Shown: piece after piece, positions 8,112 through 14,357 of the stretch
Layout: every line of letters starts with the position of its first letter
Position numbering within the stretch: position 1 is the first letter of the stretch
DNA from: CAZALT01 sp964485515
Lineage (GTDB): Bacteria > Actinomycetota > Acidimicrobiia > Acidimicrobiales > Acidimicrobilacustridaceae
DNA length: 19,809 nucleotides
Direction: 5' to 3'
NCBI GenBank assembly: GCA_964485515.1
Contig: CAZALT010000053.1
Span: 1-19,809 of the forward strand
The notes under the pieces: model-generated
What the model was told of the DNA's origin: nothing
Seen by the model: the letters and a program-made list of their open reading frames with translations, nothing else
Databases searched by the model: none
Program-made: the position numbers and the translations under genes

Positions 8112-9074
8112 ATGCCGAATCCCGTGCTGACGCAGAAGCGCTGGGACGAGAACAAAGACCCCGGTCAGGTCGGCTGGGCGTCACCCACCGGCGGAGCCGA
8201 CCTGAACACCGCCGCGGGCGGTGGGGCAGCGCTCGACACGGCATCGGCGTGGAGCCCGCAGGGCACCCCGGCAGGCGCTCCGAGCACAGACCAGCACGGC
8301 GGCAACCGGGCCACCCACGCCCTTGGGCAGGCCGGCACCCCATCGGTCCCATCGGGCAAGCGCATGACCATCGGCGGAACCCTCACCGCCACGGGCGTGC
8401 TCTTCGTGTGCCTCTTGCTCACCGGCGCCGTCGGCTGGGCCCAGGTCAAGGCCATCGATCTCACGCCGGCGCCGACGACGCTGGTCCCGGACCCCGAGCC
8501 CGTCTACAACGTCACGTATCCGGGATGGGTGTTCCTGCCCATGCTCGCCGCCTTCGTGTGCGGTCTCGTCCTGTGCTTCAAGCCACGCCTCGGCATGATC
8601 CTCGCTCCGCTCTACGCGTTGGGCTACGGGTTCGCCCTCGGTGCGATCTCGCACATGTACGACCTCCAGTTCGAAGGCATCGTCATCCAGGCGGTGGGCG
8701 CCACCCTCGGCGTGTTCCTCGTGATGTTCTTCCTCTACGCCACCCGCATCATCAAGGTCACGCCCAAGCTGGTCGCAGGGATCATCGCGGCGACCGTTGG
8801 TGTCCTGCTGCTGTACCTCGTGGCGATGGTGATGTCGCTCTTCGGCGTCGATCTCACCTTCTACGACGATCCGACCCCGCTGGGCATCGGCATCACCGTG
8901 TTGATCGCGGGAATCGCCGCGTTCAACCTGCTCATCGATTTCGCCTTCATCGAGTCCGCCACCAAGGCAGGCGAACCGAAGTACATGGAGTGGTACGGCG
9001 CATTCGGTCTGACGGTCACCCTGATCTGGCTGTACATGACCCTCTTGCGCCTGCTCAGCCTCCTGCGGCAGTAG
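8112..9074 (+). CDS. Bax inhibitor-1-like (YccA/Bax1-I) membrane protein
   Basis: The 320-aa protein has a hydrophilic Gly/Ala/Pro-rich N-terminus of ~85 residues that begins NPVLTQKRWDENK, followed by seven or so TM helices. The hydrophobic part has the family flavour: KRMTIGGTLTATGVLF opening TM1, EGIVIQAVGATLGVFLVMFFLYATRIIKVTPK in the middle, and a late NLLIDFAFIE followed by GAPKYMEWYGAFGLTVTLIWLY-type sequence. These match the actinobacterial Bax inhibitor-1/YccA group, whose role is not settled (calcium leak or membrane-protein quality control in relatives). GGAGGAG at 8099-8105 is a strong ribosome-binding site overlapping the previous stop, so it is co-translated with the AI-2E-family gene. 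It is the last gene of the rightward run. Confidence 0.88.
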   Translation: MPNPVLTQKRWDENKDPGQVGWASPTGGADLNTAAGGGAALDTASAWSPQGTPAGAPSTDQHGGNRATHALGQAGTPSVPSGKRMTIGGTLTATGVLFVCLLLTGAVGWAQVKAIDLTPAPTTLVPDPEPVYNVTYPGWVFLPMLAAFVCGLVLCFKPRLGMILAPLYALGYGFALGAISHMYDLQFEGIVIQAVGATLGVFLVMFFLYATRIIKVTPKLVAGIIAATVGVLLLYLVAMVMSLFGVDLTFYDDPTPLGIGITVLIAGIAAFNLLIDFAFIESATKAGEPKYMEWYGAFGLTVTLIWLYMTLLRLLSLLRQ

Positions 9075-9129
9075 AGGCCTCGCCAGTCGTGGTTCGTCGG
9101 CGGTAGGTGCTCGGTACCCGCCTCCATTC

Positions 9130-9162
9130 GAACCGAGCGCATTCGGGTCGCTCGAGCGGTTC
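9130..9162. terminator. Imperfect hairpin between convergent genes
   Basis: GAACCGAGCG (9130-9139) pairs with CGCT (9149-9152) and CGGTTC (9157-9162) around a 4-base bulge. It lies in the 120-base gap between two genes that run toward each other, where a bidirectional terminator is expected. There is no T-tract, so this is only a candidate. Confidence 0.35.
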
Positions 9163-9194
9163 TACCTGTCAGATCGTTCAGGTTGGTGCGGTGT

Positions 9195-9593
9195 TCAGGG
9201 CTGGTGCGGCTCGGGCTTTCGGTTGCCGCGCGCGGCGCGGTAGAAGATCGAGCCGAACACCACGAGGATCCCCACCGCGGCGAAGCCCAGCGGCCAGAAC
9301 GTCGTGCTCGTGACCTTGCCGTCCTCGTGGCGAGGGCCGGTGATGCGTTCCATGTCGAAGTCTGGTCTGGCTCCCCCTGCGGGTGCCTGCCCGGTGTCGA
9401 GCGGCGGTGTGGTCGTCAAGCTCTGGTCGGCGCTCGTCGGCGAGGCCGGGCGCTCGGATGGGGTGACGCCCTGCGCGTGCGCTGGTCCGGTGCCGCCGAG
9501 GAGCGCCAGCAAGATCACGAGGCAGCACGCGGTCAGTGCGGTGCCTCGAGAGATCGGGGTCGAGATCAGGGTCGAGGAGAAGGGCGCGGGCAC
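9195..9593 (-). CDS. Small exported protein with C-terminal TM anchor
   Basis: The 132-aa product has a signal peptide at 1-40 (GTALTACCLVILLALLGGTGPAHA, probable cleavage after AHA), a disordered Pro/Thr/Ser/Ala-rich middle (~41-90) and a C-terminal TM at ~99-118 (FWPLGFAAVGILVVFGSIFY) followed by a basic tail (RAARGNRKPEPHQP). The expected topology is an extracytoplasmic unstructured domain anchored at its C-terminus. I do not recognise a family. It follows the EEP gene by 33 bases on the same strand, but that gap contains its own promoter-like TACGGT. The GTG start at 9593 lies 6 bases after that element and has no ribosome-binding site. Confidence 0.8.
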   Translation of the reverse strand: MPAPFSSTLISTPISRGTALTACCLVILLALLGGTGPAHAQGVTPSERPASPTSADQSLTTTPPLDTGQAPAGGARPDFDMERITGPRHEDGKVTSTTFWPLGFAAVGILVVFGSIFYRAARGNRKPEPHQP

Positions 9594-9599
9594 GAGACG

Positions 9600-9605
9600 A
9601 CCGTA
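9600..9605 (-). promoter_or_regulatory. Candidate leaderless -10 for the 132-aa exported protein
   Basis: Read on the - strand this is TACGGT, 6 bases before the GTG start. It lies next to an 11-bp direct repeat (AGGTCGATACG on the - strand, at 9618-9628 and 9602-9612), whose downstream copy overlaps the element. Assigned by pattern only. Confidence 0.45.
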
Positions 9606-9626
9606 TCGACCTCGGGACGTATCGAC

Positions 9627-10724
9627 CTATCGGACCCGGACGCGAACGCTGAAGGCGGTGTGATCGCTGCCGACCGCGGGGAGGTCCTCGATGGCGGTGG
9701 CATCCGCGTCGAACAGCAGCGCGTGATCGAGTCGGGAGAACGGCGACACGACCGCACCGACCCGGCCCGCCTCGGGCCACGAGAAGGTGAGCCCCTCACC
9801 CAGCTGCTCGTGGGCGTCGCGCAGTCCGAGATTGACGATGCCGGCGTAGTCGGGGTGCCAGCGAGCCGCGTTGAAGTCACCGGCGAGCACCGTCGGCGCG
9901 GTCAGGTTGGCGGCGAACAAGCGGATGGCGGCGAGGTCCTCCCGCCAGACCGGGAGGTACTCGATCGTGACGGGGGGACGTGTGTGGATGGCGACCACCC
10001 GGACCGGACCTCGTGGCGTGACGACGGTGGCGGCGGGAGCGTTGAGGCCGCCGATGGGCTCCACCCGGGGATCGGTGAGGGGCTTGGTCGAGAAGATCCC
10101 TGCGCCGTGGGCGCCCCAGAGGGGCCGAGCGTTGCGGTAGGGATGCGTCGTGGTCAACCCCCGCTCGTCGAGGAGCTCCAGGAAGTCGGGGGTGAGCTCG
10201 AGTACGACCAGGACGTCCTCACCCCGAGCCGCGACCTGGTCGGCCTTGGCATCGGCTTCGTCGTTGTTGTACCGGACGTTGGCGACGAACACGGTGAGGT
10301 CGTCAGCTGACGGCGGGGGAGGGCTTCCGGGCCACGCCGCGGGCATCACGAGGACGACGCTGACGACGAAGAGCACGCCGGAGGACACCAGCAGGATCCG
10401 CCGGTGGGTCAGGGCGGCGAGGAGCACGGGCACGGCGAGGCCGACGACGACGTAGGGCATCGCCATCTGGAAGACGGCGTGCACCGGTGACAGGGTCGAT
10501 CCGGCGACGGTGGCGGCAAGTGCGAAGCCGACCAGCACGATTCCGGCCCAGCACACGACCACGGCCATCAACAGCGCGACGCGGGCAACCCCGGTGACGC
10601 GGGTGATCCAGGTGGAGGGGCCGGCACCTTCGGGACCTCGGGAGCTGTCGTCGCCGGGACGAGGCTCATCGATGGATGGCGTGGACCCGGAGGGAGTGGG
10701 ATCGAGTCGGGGCCCCGCCGTCAT
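9627..10724 (-). CDS. Membrane-anchored endonuclease/exonuclease/phosphatase (EEP) domain protein
   Basis: The 365-aa protein has a disordered N-terminus (1-40), three TM helices (~45-70, ~85-106 and ~109-128) and a C-terminal EEP domain (~143-365). The EEP active-site set is visible: N149 (ANVRYNN), E176 (LELTP), H247 (AIHTRP), D283 and N285 (AGDFNAA), D333-H334 (RLDHALL), and D354-H355 (GSDHTAF). These fit a Mg2+-dependent phosphodiesterase or phosphatase fold, as in exonuclease III, DNase I and sphingomyelinase relatives. The substrate is unknown; the membrane anchoring suggests action at the membrane face or outside the cell. The ATG at 10724 lies 7 bases after TACCGT and lacks a ribosome-binding site, suggesting a leaderless message. 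Confidence 0.9.
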   Translation of the reverse strand: MTAGPRLDPTPSGSTPSIDEPRPGDDSSRGPEGAGPSTWITRVTGVARVALLMAVVVCWAGIVLVGFALAATVAGSTLSPVHAVFQMAMPYVVVGLAVPVLLAALTHRRILLVSSGVLFVVSVVLVMPAAWPGSPPPPSADDLTVFVANVRYNNDEADAKADQVAARGEDVLVVLELTPDFLELLDERGLTTTHPYRNARPLWGAHGAGIFSTKPLTDPRVEPIGGLNAPAATVVTPRGPVRVVAIHTRPPVTIEYLPVWREDLAAIRLFAANLTAPTVLAGDFNAARWHPDYAGIVNLGLRDAHEQLGEGLTFSWPEAGRVGAVVSPFSRLDHALLFDADATAIEDLPAVGSDHTAFSVRVRVR

Positions 10725-10731
10725 CGGGGCA

Positions 10732-10737
10732 ACGGTA
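10732..10737 (-). promoter_or_regulatory. Candidate leaderless -10 for the EEP gene
   Basis: On the - strand TACCGT ends 7 bases before the ATG at 10724. A CTGACC further upstream resembles a -35 but with an over-long spacer of 19. A terminator for upstream transcription lies about 60 bases before it, so an independent promoter is expected here. Confidence 0.5.
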
Positions 10738-10790
10738 CCCGGTGGAGGTCGGGTCCGGTCAGCGATGGGCGCGACATCACCGTCCGGCGG

Positions 10791-10834
10791 AAAACGACCT
10801 CAGACCGCGGTCGCAGTGGACCGCGGTCCGAGGT
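10791..10834 (-). terminator. Intrinsic terminator (two perfect palindromes forming one long hairpin)
   Basis: GACCGCGGTC occurs at 10803-10812 and 10819-10828 around a 6-base loop. Flanking ACCTC (10797-10801) pairs with GAGGT (10830-10834), giving a ~16-bp stem with one mismatch. On the - strand the stem is followed directly by CGTTTTCC (TTTT at 10794-10791), the classical terminator tail. It would stop leftward transcription from the hydrolase/small-protein side before the EEP promoter. Confidence 0.75.
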
Positions 10835-10880
10835 TCGGACTTGAGAGGGGTGATCTCGGACTGGCCGAGCCCGCACCAGG

Positions 10881-11033
10881 TCAGTGGGTGCGGTGCGCCA
10901 CCTGGAGCTCTCGTTCGAGGCGCTCGGCACGTTCACGACCCGCGTACGGGTCGAACCACTGCCAGCGACTTGGGCCTACCACCATCAGGCCTCTGCGGAA
11001 CGGACGGACGGTCACCGGGGCCACGCTGCCCAT
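10881..11033 (-). CDS. Possible small protein (~50 aa), unknown
   Basis: A short - strand frame encodes a 50-aa peptide starting MGSVAPVTVRPFRRGLMVV, with GPSRWQWFDPYAGRERAERL in the middle and ending VAHRTH. The sequence looks protein-like: aromatic-rich centre, amphipathic Arg/Glu C-terminal helix and a good share of G/C third positions. It ends about 45 bases before a convincing - strand intrinsic terminator. The start is uncertain: ATG 11033, or GTG 11042 with GAAAG shortly upstream, which would add three residues. The same frame stays open far upstream, but those upstream residues look like noise. I do not recognise the family. Confidence 0.5.
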   Translation of the reverse strand: MGSVAPVTVRPFRRGLMVVGPSRWQWFDPYAGRERAERLERELQVAHRTH

Positions 11034-11122
11034 GGAAACCACCAACTTTCTGGATTGACGATGGCCCCATTGCCATCGACGTTGTAGACCCTTGCCGGTT
11101 CGGCGCGGAATTACACGCCGGT

Positions 11123-11128
11123 ATTGTA
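11123..11128 (-). promoter_or_regulatory. Possible -10 element upstream of the small protein
   Basis: TACAAT on the - strand is the best -10 match in the intergenic stretch and lies about 80-90 bases before the small-protein start. The overlapping + strand sequence TATTGT is also TANNNT, so the direction is not certain. No good -35 was seen. Confidence 0.3.
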
Positions 11129-11187
11129 TGACATTCGTCACCGACGATGGGGGACTTGAGGACGAGCGATGGTTTTCGGGGCGACCA

Positions 11188-11235
11188 CGTTGCGGGGCAT
11201 CGTCGTTGCGGGGCATCGCCGTTGCGGGGCATCGG
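11188..11235. repeat. Three-copy 16-bp tandem repeat
   Basis: CGTTGCGGGGCATCGN is repeated three times head to tail (11188-11203, 11204-11219 and 11220-11235) and differs only at the last base. The copies are too short and lack spacers, so this is not a CRISPR array. It lies in non-coding DNA. Confidence 0.9.
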
Positions 11236-11488
11236 CGATGGGTCGGCCACCGCCCCGTTCCGGCGCTGCGACCTTGCCCGGTGGGCGTCGTGAGGATGGC
11301 TCCGAACGATCTTCGGATTCCTTGTAGCGGCATCGCGCGGTCGTGCCGCGAGCTGGCCCACGGTCGAGGGGACGTCCCTGGCTCTGTCGCCGTGGATGGA
11401 GGCCGACACGGTGCGGTCTGGAGCGGAGCATGCAGCCGGTGGCGAAAGTTGAGCGGCGGGTTGGCCAGGGGACATCGGGCGATGTGGG

Positions 11489-12457
11489 TCAGCCCGTCGG
11501 GGCGGTACCGGCGCGGACTCGTTCGAGGAAGTCGACCACCGCGTTGTTGAAGGCGTCGTTGCGATCGCCGGCGACCATGTGGCCGGCGCCGGCGACATCG
11601 ACGAGCTCGGCGTGGGGAACCAGCTCGAGGAACTCCTGGGCGCCCTCCTCGGAGAGCAGGTCGCTCATGCGCCCGCGCACGAGCAGGACGGGCACAGTCA
11701 CGTGCTTGGCCGCCTCGGCGAGGCGATTCGGGCGGGTGTCCGCCGAACGGGTCTCGTCGGGTGATCCGAGGTTGCCGCTCACGAAGCGAGGGTCCCAATG
11801 CCACACCCATCGACCGTCGGCACGCAGCCGGAGGTTCTTCTTCAAGCCGTCGAGGTTCTTCGGGCGGGGTCGGTTCGGGTTGTACGACGCGATGACGTCG
11901 GCGACCTCTTCGAGAGACTCGAACCCGTCGAGGTTGCCGGTCATGAAGGTCCCGATCCGGTTCACGCCTTCCCGCTCGATGCGGGGGGCGACATCGACGA
12001 GCACGAGGGAGCTGGCGACGGGTTCGTCGCTCTCGCCGATGGCGATCAACGAGGCCAGTCCGCCGAGGGACGCGCCCACGAGCGCGGGCGGGGACTCGAA
12101 GGACTGCGCCACCGTGCGGGCGTCGTGTCCGAACGCATCGATGGTGTAGTTGCCATTGGGGTCCCAGGGGCTGTCGCCGTGTCCTCGCTGGTCGAGCGAG
12201 TGGGCGTGCCATCCGCGATCACCGAGCGCGCCAAGCGTCGTGCCCCACGCGTGTCGGGTCTGGCCCCCACCGTGGAAGAGGACGACAGGTGGCCCATCGG
12301 CCGGACCGATCTCGTCGCCCACGAGAGCGAGACCGCCCGAGGCAGGGATCGCCACGAGCTTCGCTCCGGGCGTGGAGCCGACGGTGGCGGCCGAGAGGGC
12401 ACCCGGACCGTCCGCCAGACCGGTGGGGCGTTTGGATGGGGACTCGGAGGGCGTCAC
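11489..12457 (-). CDS. Alpha/beta-hydrolase fold protein
   Basis: The 322-aa product is an alpha/beta hydrolase. The oxyanion-hole motif is FHGGG (61-65), the nucleophile S130 lies in GASLGG, the probable acid is D266 (GRMSDLLSE), and H293 lies in GAGHMVAGDR. RGHGDSPW at 91-98 is the usual loop after strand 4, and a cap region lies at ~150-230. The substrate cannot be told from sequence; the family includes esterases, epoxide hydrolases and C-C bond hydrolases. An upstream ATG at 12502 is in frame, but I prefer GTG 12457, which lies exactly 7 bases after TAGGCT, because the extra residues (RWERPTGDLRRLRF) are unlike a family N-terminus. It is divergent from the TM-anchored secreted protein. 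Confidence 0.9.
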   Translation of the reverse strand: MTPSESPSKRPTGLADGPGALSAATVGSTPGAKLVAIPASGGLALVGDEIGPADGPPVVLFHGGGQTRHAWGTTLGALGDRGWHAHSLDQRGHGDSPWDPNGNYTIDAFGHDARTVAQSFESPPALVGASLGGLASLIAIGESDEPVASSLVLVDVAPRIEREGVNRIGTFMTGNLDGFESLEEVADVIASYNPNRPRPKNLDGLKKNLRLRADGRWVWHWDPRFVSGNLGSPDETRSADTRPNRLAEAAKHVTVPVLLVRGRMSDLLSEEGAQEFLELVPHAELVDVAGAGHMVAGDRNDAFNNAVVDFLERVRAGTAPTG

Positions 12458-12464
12458 GAAGCGG

Positions 12465-12470
12465 AGCCTA
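12465..12470 (-). promoter_or_regulatory. Candidate leaderless -10 for the alpha/beta hydrolase
   Basis: TAGGCT on the - strand ends 7 bases before GTG 12457. This pattern decides the preferred start over the upstream ATG at 12502, since that start would lie upstream of the promoter. Confidence 0.5.
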
Positions 12471-12520
12471 CGCAGATCCCCCGTCGGTCGTTCCCACCGC
12501 ACTCAGCCATCTACAGCCAC

Positions 12521-12526
12521 TAGCAT
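12521..12526 (+). promoter_or_regulatory. Candidate -10 for the secreted Pro/Thr-rich protein (leadered)
   Basis: TAGCAT fits TANNNT and lies about 50 bases before the ATG at 12578, giving a 5' leader of roughly 45 bases that carries AGGAGG (12567-12572). Unlike its neighbours, this gene is therefore expected to have a normal leadered mRNA. No clear -35 was seen. Confidence 0.4.
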
Positions 12527-12577
12527 CTAGGAGCGGCTGTGGGGATAGCCGCGGGCAGAACGGGGAAGGAGGAGCGC

Positions 12578-13501
12578 ATGCCTGCTGAGGGGTGGGTCGC
12601 TCCCGAGTTCGAGTCGAATCGTCGGAATCGGCTGCGCACCGTGGCGCCCCCGGTGGCGTGGGCAGGTGGAGCCTTCGTCACGATCCTCGTCGTGGGCATG
12701 GTGGCGATCGCGACACGTTCGTATTTCTCGCCGACCGTTGTCGGGCCCGGTCCTGAGCCCGCCGAGACCGCCGCCAGCACCGTCGATCCCCGCTCGACCC
12801 AGGTCCTCGGCGAGCACACCACCGCCACGCCCGGCGTCGGGTCCGGCACCGCGCTGGTGCCGGCTGGCCCGACCACCACGGTCCGGCCTGGAGTGGTGGT
12901 GGACAGCCCGCGTCCCCGTGTCGCTCGACCGGGGCCCACCACGCCCGCGGCGCCCCCCATTCGGACGAGTCCGCCTCCCTCGACGACGACCACGTCCACG
13001 CCACCACCGACCGTCCCCGCCGACCCGCCCGATCCCCCGGTTCCCGTGGCCTCGCGATCGGAGACCCAGTGCCCCGTCCTGAGCATCGCCACCGGCTCTG
13101 TGCGCGCCACGGTCCTGCTGATCAACCTGCGTACGACGACCCTCTCGCTCGACATCAACGGTGCCCGCATCGACCTGCCCGCCGATGGGTGCCAGACGTT
13201 GACGGTCGACGCACGAGCCCCGTCGGCGGGTGGCGCTGACCAGGTGACCGTCTTCGGCGCCGACGCGGCGTGCGACGTCACGTTGTCGGGCCGGCTCATC
13301 GAGCCGGCGACGTCCTACGAGATGCAGGTGCGCGATGCGGCCGAGCTCTGTGGAACCGAGGCGGTGCCCGAGCTCAGGACCTTCGAAGCCGTGTTGTGGC
13401 GGGCCGTGCCCCCCACCGATGCTCCGAGCGCCCCGAGCGCCCCGAGCGCCCCGAGCGCCCCGAGCGCCCCGAGCGCTCCGGTCGCACCGGGCGCCCCGTA
13501 G
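12578..13501 (+). CDS. TM-anchored secreted protein with Pro/Thr-rich stalk and (APS)n tail
   Basis: The 307-aa product starts at ATG 12578 with a perfect AGGAGG 5 bases upstream; an earlier GTG at 12539 lacks one. It has a short cytoplasmic N-terminus with basic residues (NRRNRLR), one TM at ~24-44 (PPVAWAGGAFVTILVVGMVAIA), a long Pro/Thr/Ser/Val stalk (~50-165), and a compact Cys-containing domain (~168-270) with four Cys in QCPVL, DGCQT, AACDV and LCGTE, probably two disulfides. The C-terminus is six APS triplets, then APV and APG. I do not recognise the domain. The tail lies on the same DNA as the 3' end of the opposing HlyIII gene. Confidence 0.85.
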   Translation: MPAEGWVAPEFESNRRNRLRTVAPPVAWAGGAFVTILVVGMVAIATRSYFSPTVVGPGPEPAETAASTVDPRSTQVLGEHTTATPGVGSGTALVPAGPTTTVRPGVVVDSPRPRVARPGPTTPAAPPIRTSPPPSTTTTSTPPPTVPADPPDPPVPVASRSETQCPVLSIATGSVRATVLLINLRTTTLSLDINGARIDLPADGCQTLTVDARAPSAGGADQVTVFGADAACDVTLSGRLIEPATSYEMQVRDAAELCGTEAVPELRTFEAVLWRAVPPTDAPSAPSAPSAPSAPSAPSAPVAPGAP

Positions 13502-14357
13502 CGACCCGGGCCGGCCGGTGCTTGTCCTCGTCGGCGAGCAGGAGCGCGATGGCGGCGGCGTGCATCGCACCACCTGCGAGCGTGAAGGCGTGCCACAGCT
13601 CGTGGTACGTCGCGAAGCGAGGAGCGGGCCACGGCTTCTTGGCGGCGAGCACGCCGGCGCCGAGCGTGTAGGCGAGCCCGCCTGCACCCAATGCGATGAG
13701 CGGGCCTCGGCCACCCTTACGGTAGACGAACGGGGTGATCGCGACGCCGCCCCACCCGAACGCGAGGTAGAGCCACGCGGTTGAGCCGCTCGTGGGGCGC
13801 AGGCGCAGCTTGGACGTCGCGCCGGCCGCGGCCGCCGTCCAAGCCGCGGTCACCGTCGCCACCGCGGCCCGGCGCGGGAGCACGGCCAGGGCGATCGGTG
13901 TGTACGTGCCGGCTACGGCGACGAAGATCATCGAGTGGTCGAGCCGTCGGAGCCACTGCGCCTGGCGGGGCGAGCGGGACAACCGGTGGTAGGCCGCGGA
14001 TGCGGCGAGCATGGCGGAGTACGAGGATCCGAACACGAGGGCGGCCACGCGAGTGGCGGGCTGCTGGGCCCGGGTCGCCACGATCGCGGTTGTCGGAACG
14101 GTGACCGCGAGCCCCACGGCGTGGAGCCAGCCCCGCAGCGCGGGGCGGTCGGCCCAGGTCTGGTGCCAGGTCTGGTCGTCGAGGGAGTGCAGCGCCCGGT
14201 TGAGCTTGTCGTCGAGGATGACGAGCGGGTCGTCGGCATCGGTGAACGCCTGGTCGAGCGCACGGTTGGCGCCCGTGTCGAGGTCGAGCACGGGTAGGTC
14301 GGGGTCGAGGACGTCGCGGAGGTCGATCTCGACCGGTTCCCGGCCGTGGTCGGTCAC
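13374..14357 (-). CDS. HlyIII/PAQR-family membrane protein with N- and C-terminal extensions
   Basis: The 327-aa product belongs to the hemolysin III/PAQR superfamily of seven-TM proteins. The zinc-site pattern is complete: S120-xxx-H124 (SAAYHRLS), D140-H141 (LDHSMIF) and H252-xxx-H256 (YHELWHAF). Function in bacteria is unclear (membrane homeostasis or hydrolase-like activity). The core spans ~75-276. The ~75-residue N-terminus is acidic (IDLRDVLDPDLPVLDLD) and absent from typical family members. The C-terminus (281-327) is a basic Arg/Ser/Gly tail. The GTG start overlaps the pirin stop as GTGA, so it is translationally coupled. The last ~42 codons are antisense to the 3' end of the TM-anchored secreted protein. 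Confidence 0.9.
   Translation of the reverse strand: MTDHGREPVEIDLRDVLDPDLPVLDLDTGANRALDQAFTDADDPLVILDDKLNRALHSLDDQTWHQTWADRPALRGWLHAVGLAVTVPTTAIVATRAQQPATRVAALVFGSSYSAMLAASAAYHRLSRSPRQAQWLRRLDHSMIFVAVAGTYTPIALAVLPRRAAVATVTAAWTAAAAGATSKLRLRPTSGSTAWLYLAFGWGGVAITPFVYRKGGRGPLIALGAGGLAYTLGAGVLAAKKPWPAPRFATYHELWHAFTLAGGAMHAAAIALLLADEDKHRPARVATGRPVRPERSGRSGRSGRSGRSGRSEHRWGARPATTRLRRS
13421..13498. repeat. 9-bp tandem repeat coding low-complexity tails on both strands
   Basis: Units of GCCCCGAGC repeat every 9 bases (six APS codon triplets at 13421-13474, then two diverged units). On the + strand they encode (APS)n. On the - strand, in the HlyIII frame, the same units encode Arg-Ser-Gly repeats. 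Confidence 0.92.

Larger units (their letters stand above)
11043..11488. other. Intergenic stretch between small ORF and hydrolase
   Basis: About 445 bases without a convincing gene; the open frames across it on both strands are Arg/Pro/Ser-rich and resemble no family. It holds a three-copy 16-bp tandem repeat (11188-11235), a perfect 6-bp inverted repeat TCCGAA/TTCGGA around a 5-base loop (11301-11317) and a locally AT-richer patch at about 11035-11150. Confidence 0.55.

Noticed and set aside
6980..9106. 708-aa + strand open frame across the AI-2E and Bax inhibitor-like genes
   Set aside because: It is an Arg/His/Gly/Pro-rich frame-shifted shadow of two genes with clear families and membrane segments.
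9183..10310. 375-aa + strand frame opposite the EEP gene
   Set aside because: It is antisense to the EEP catalytic domain, whose full active-site set is readable on the - strand.
11188..11235. Possible CRISPR array
   Set aside because: The 16-bp units are directly adjacent with no spacers and no cas gene is present.
11092..11550. 152-aa + strand frame in the gap before the hydrolase
   Set aside because: It is Arg/Gly/Ser/Pro-rich, runs into the hydrolase 3' end in antisense, includes the 16-bp repeats, and has no ribosome-binding site or recognisable domain.
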